Shown one piece after another: positions 61,271 to 64,000 of a stretch of 64,000 nt of DNA. Below the pieces are notes generated by a model, which saw only the letters and a list, made by a program, of their open reading frames with translations, was not told the origin of the DNA and did no database searches. The DNA lies in assembly GCF_003340345.1 (NCBI RefSeq), contig NZ_PPTQ01000012.1:1-64000 (forward strand), written 5' to 3'. The number at the start of each line of letters is the position of its first letter. The stretch's first letter is position 1. The stretch comes from Paraeggerthella hongkongensis (GTDB taxonomy: Bacteria; Actinomycetota; Coriobacteriia; Coriobacteriales; Eggerthellaceae). The translations under genes were made by a program, and so were the position numbers.

Positions 61271-61792
61271 CTACCTGCCGCCAAAAGACCGCGCCGTGAA
61301 CACCAGAGACAGGTAACCTGCCGCTGCTCCGCCGAAAGCGCACGCGCAGCCCTTGAGCGCCATCATGGTCGCCACGGAGATAGGTGCAGAAAGGGCGGAT
61401 GCGGCGACAACGCCCAGCAACCCCATGAAAGTTCCCGCGACGACGGCTATAATCAGCATCGCCACACCATAACTGCGCGGAACGACACCCGCAACACCCC
61501 CGAACGTCTCAGGCGAGACGAACGCACCGGCCCGCATATCCCTCTTGGTGAGAGGCACTGCGCATGCGAACAGAATCGCACCCAAAATGAGGCCCGTGAT
61601 AGCAAGATCGGCCACGATACCAACGAAATCGAACTGCACGGTCATATCGCCGCTGTGCATGAACCAGAATATGACAGCGTTCAACACACCGTTAACGGCG
61701 CCAAAACCGATAAGGCATTTACGTAGGGCATAGGATGAGAACTTTACCGTATTTCCGGATATGGAGTTCCCTTCCGTCACATTTACGGCCAT
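61271..61792 (-). CDS. membrane protein, unknown
   Basis: 173 aa with four hydrophobic segments after a polar N-terminus of about 25 residues. No motif I recognise; Gly/Ala-rich helices (GLLGVVAASALSAPISVATM) dominate. Start at 61792 (MAVNVTEGNS) behind GGAAGGAACC. It converges with acp. Confidence 0.65.
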   Translation of the reverse strand: MAVNVTEGNSISGNTVKFSSYALRKCLIGFGAVNGVLNAVIFWFMHSGDMTVQFDFVGIVADLAITGLILGAILFACAVPLTKRDMRAGAFVSPETFGGVAGVVPRSYGVAMLIIAVVAGTFMGLLGVVAASALSAPISVATMMALKGCACAFGGAAAGYLSLVFTARSFGGR

Positions 61793-62072
61793 GGATGGTT
61801 CCTTCCATCGGGGATTTATTGGTGAGGAATTATAGCAACAAGCCTAGGTAGTCTCTGATGAGCTATTTCCGTTAATACGGTAATTTACTGCTTCAAATCT
61901 CAGATAATCGCACCTCTGCGGAGGCTGCAAAGAGGTCTTTGCCTCTAAACGGACGCGCGCTGGATAGGCCATTCGGCTGCGTCGGCAAAAAATCACGGCC
62001 GAAGCCCGTTTCCAGATGCGAAGTCGCCCTCAAGTTGGTATCGAAGAGGTGCCGTCCCGGCAAAGGCAGGAC

Positions 62073-62282
62073 TTGCGCACGAAAAAACGCGTTCGCTGGC
62101 AGGTTTTGACGGTTTGAGGTCGTCGGAGTTTGCGAATCGGGCGCACCCGAAAGCGCGACGAAGCAGGCCAACGCTGTGACCAGCGGAAACAAAACGCAGG
62201 TCGCGCGGCGGCAAACGCGATGCCCAACTCGACGACCCCTAAACGTCAAAACCTGCCAGCGAGAGAGACTTTTCGTGCGCAA
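62073..62282. repeat. family 2 palindromic element, copy E (210 bp)
   Basis: Arms begin TTGCGCACGAAAA and share CGCTGGCAGGTTTTGACG with copy D. The left arm has GGTTTGAGGTCGTC and the right arm (complemented) GTTTAGGGGTCGTC, in the same left/right order as copy D, although the interior matches copy D only in the reverse orientation. It lies in the 639-bp gap 61793-62431, the rest of which holds the tandem repeat at 62310-62399 and no gene. Confidence 0.88.
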
Positions 62283-62309
62283 GCCCTTCGCGCACGGCGG
62301 CAGCAAGCC

Positions 62310-62399
62310 GCAGGCCGAGTAGCAGCAGCCTGACGCAGGCCGAGTCACGGGCGCGCAGGCCGAGCAGCAGCAGCCTGACGCAGGCCGAGTCGCAGCAGC
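62310..62399. repeat. 45-bp imperfect tandem repeat, two copies
   Basis: Units start at 62310 and 62355, each built from two GCAGGCCGAG-containing halves (GCAGGCCGAGTAGCAGCAGC, then GCAGGCCGAGTCACGG). A degenerate third part runs to the folC stop. It lies 28 bp outside the right arm of copy E. Confidence 0.85.
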
Positions 62400-62431
62400 A
62401 AGCCGCAAATCGAGTCACGGGCGCGCAGGCG

Positions 62432-63772
62432 TTACCAGCCCGCTCGACGCATGGCAGCCCGAAGCGCGGCGATGCTGTACAAGCTGCCGAACGCGCATAC
62501 CAACCCGTCGGAACCGGCCAGTTCGCAAGCCTTGGCCACCGCGTCGTCGAAATCGCGCGCTTCGCAGGGATTCACGCACGCAGAGCACCCGAGCAGATCT
62601 TGCCCCGTCCATCGAATGGCGCGCGCCAGCTTCGCCGCCGAAAGGGCGCGGGGGTTCGGGGGCGCAACGGCCACGAACGCGCTGCCCAGCGGCAAAACCG
62701 CTTCCAACATGGTGGGGTAATCCTTGTCCTCCAACACTCCGATCACGAACACAGCCTTGCGATCAGGGAACACGTCGCGCAAGGAATCCGCGAGCGCCTG
62801 CGCGCCCTGCGGGTTGTGCCCGCCGTCTATCACGAACGTCGGTCGGCCATCCCGACTTGGCAGCACCTCGAAACGACCCGGCCACTGCGCCTGCGCGACG
62901 CCCGCGCGTAACGCCTCGTCCGAAATATCCCACCCGCGCAAGCGCAACGCGAACGCGGCCTCAAGGGCAAGCGCCGCGTTCATCGGCTGATACCGGCCAA
63001 GAAGCTGCGTTTCGTACGATTCGCCGCAATAGGAGAACGGCCGAACATGCGCCTCCCCCGCTTCCGTAACGCGATGCTCGACCGGCCGCACGTCCAAACA
63101 AGAAACATCGGGCTTCACCAGCGCATCGCCGCAATCCGTCGCAACGCGCTCGATCACGGCCATGGCCTCGGCCTCTTGTGGCCACGACACGACGGTCGAA
63201 CCCGCTTTCACGATGCCGGCTTTCTCGCCGGCGATCGCGGCAAGCGTGTTGCCCAGCAAAGCCGTATGATCCAAGCCGATGCGCGTGATGACCGCAACCT
63301 CGGGGGCATCTATGGCGTTCGTGGAATCAAGGCGACCCCCCAACCCCACTTCAAGCACGGCGATCTGGCATCCGCTGCGCGCGAAATGCTCGATGGCAAC
63401 AGCGGTCATCAGTTCGAACTCGGTGGGATGATCGCCCGTATCGGCGGCCATCGCTTCGGCGTGGTCTTTAACCTCCAGCGTTACCGCCGCAAGGTCTTCC
63501 AAGGAAATGGAACGTCCGTCCACGCGAATGCGCTCCTCAAACGTCTCGATAAACGGGCTGGTGAACAGCCCCGTGCGCAATCCGGCGGCACGCAGTATGG
63601 AAGACAGGAACGCGCTTGTCGACCCCTTACCGTTCGTGCCCGCCACGTGAACGAACCGCATGCGATCCTGTGGGCGGCCCAAACGGTCCAGCAACTCGCG
63701 AATGCGGTCGAGCCCCAGGCGGGACGCTTGCCAGTGCGGCTCGTTGATGTAGGCGATAGGGTCGAATTCCAT
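62432..63772 (-). CDS. folC: folylpolyglutamate / dihydrofolate synthase
   Basis: 446 aa. HVAGTNGKGSTSAFL is the P-loop, followed by LFTSPFIETFEERI and VLEVGLGGRLDSTNA. FVIDGGHNPQGAQAL is the second FolC signature. It adds glutamate to folates. Start at 63772 behind AGGAGCTG; a frame 23 codons longer is less likely. Confidence 0.93.
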   Translation of the reverse strand: MEFDPIAYINEPHWQASRLGLDRIRELLDRLGRPQDRMRFVHVAGTNGKGSTSAFLSSILRAAGLRTGLFTSPFIETFEERIRVDGRSISLEDLAAVTLEVKDHAEAMAADTGDHPTEFELMTAVAIEHFARSGCQIAVLEVGLGGRLDSTNAIDAPEVAVITRIGLDHTALLGNTLAAIAGEKAGIVKAGSTVVSWPQEAEAMAVIERVATDCGDALVKPDVSCLDVRPVEHRVTEAGEAHVRPFSYCGESYETQLLGRYQPMNAALALEAAFALRLRGWDISDEALRAGVAQAQWPGRFEVLPSRDGRPTFVIDGGHNPQGAQALADSLRDVFPDRKAVFVIGVLEDKDYPTMLEAVLPLGSAFVAVAPPNPRALSAAKLARAIRWTGQDLLGCSACVNPCEARDFDDAVAKACELAGSDGLVCAFGSLYSIAALRAAMRRAGW

Positions 63773-63871
63773 GATCAGCTCCTCTGCAAAACGAAAGCGA
63801 GCGCTTCGCACGAAACGCTCGCCCCCAAGATAGCACAACACCCCGCAAGCAGCACGGCGGCCGGACGGCCG

Positions 63872-64000
<129 letters not shown>

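Overview
The window reads as chromosomal DNA of a high-GC anaerobic actinobacterium of the class Coriobacteriia, most likely family Eggerthellaceae. Four things suggest this: a LuxR-type regulator fused to a multi-pass membrane domain next to a Tat-exported DMSO-reductase-family molybdoenzyme; an arginine-fermentation cluster; class III (anaerobic) ribonucleotide reductase with no aerobic enzyme in view; and strong Shine-Dalgarno starts with GC-rich codons. The genus cannot be fixed from the sequence alone.

Layout. 1-5070 (minus): arginine catabolism - carbamate kinase (cut by the left edge), a D-2-hydroxyacid dehydrogenase, a short amidinotransferase-superfamily hydrolase, a YfcC-type antiporter and ornithine carbamoyltransferase. 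5315-7922: a sodium:solute symporter facing a PucR regulator. 8135-21787: transporters (UMF1 MFS, TRIC channel, Pit with DUF47, NarK-like), a zinc phospholipase-C-like protein, an MBL hydrolase, the stringent-response enzyme Rel, and a large RecJ protein carrying a RecQ-like helicase whose stop overlaps the rel start. 22000-30403: an accessory respiratory module (membrane LuxR regulator, dmsABC-like operon, a second DmsC-like anchor, a tandem-Mop molybdate-binding protein) punctuated by three direct copies of a 148-bp non-coding element with 25-bp inverted ends. 30559-34006: two tandem, paralogous ECF sigma / membrane anti-sigma-like modules. 34168-38323: anaerobic ribonucleotide reductase NrdD with a fused C-terminal redoxin domain, two helically phased NrdR-box-like sites, a PNPOx-fold protein and the activase NrdG. 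38626-46228: phosphofructokinase, cystine/dicarboxylate symporter, Cof-type phosphatase, membrane-anchored XRE regulator, ABC-F ATPase. 46300-54300: a 1144-aa surface protein, a GntR/DUF1648 pair, a CPBP protease, a cytochrome-c gene remnant and a DHA2 exporter. 54815-64000: housekeeping genes (pth, prs, glmU, nhaA, hpf, acp, folC) and the end of a glutamate synthase small subunit.

The least explained signal is a set of intergenic palindromic elements that carry no protein: family 1 (three 148-bp copies), family 2 (two copies of about 209 bp with arms of about 51 bp, whose interiors look inverted relative to their arms), family 3 (two 58-bp hairpins with compensatory stem changes) and family 4 (one 151-bp element). 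They have different sequences but the same plan: long near-perfect inverted ends around a structured core. No transposase, CRISPR array, tRNA or rRNA was seen in the window.
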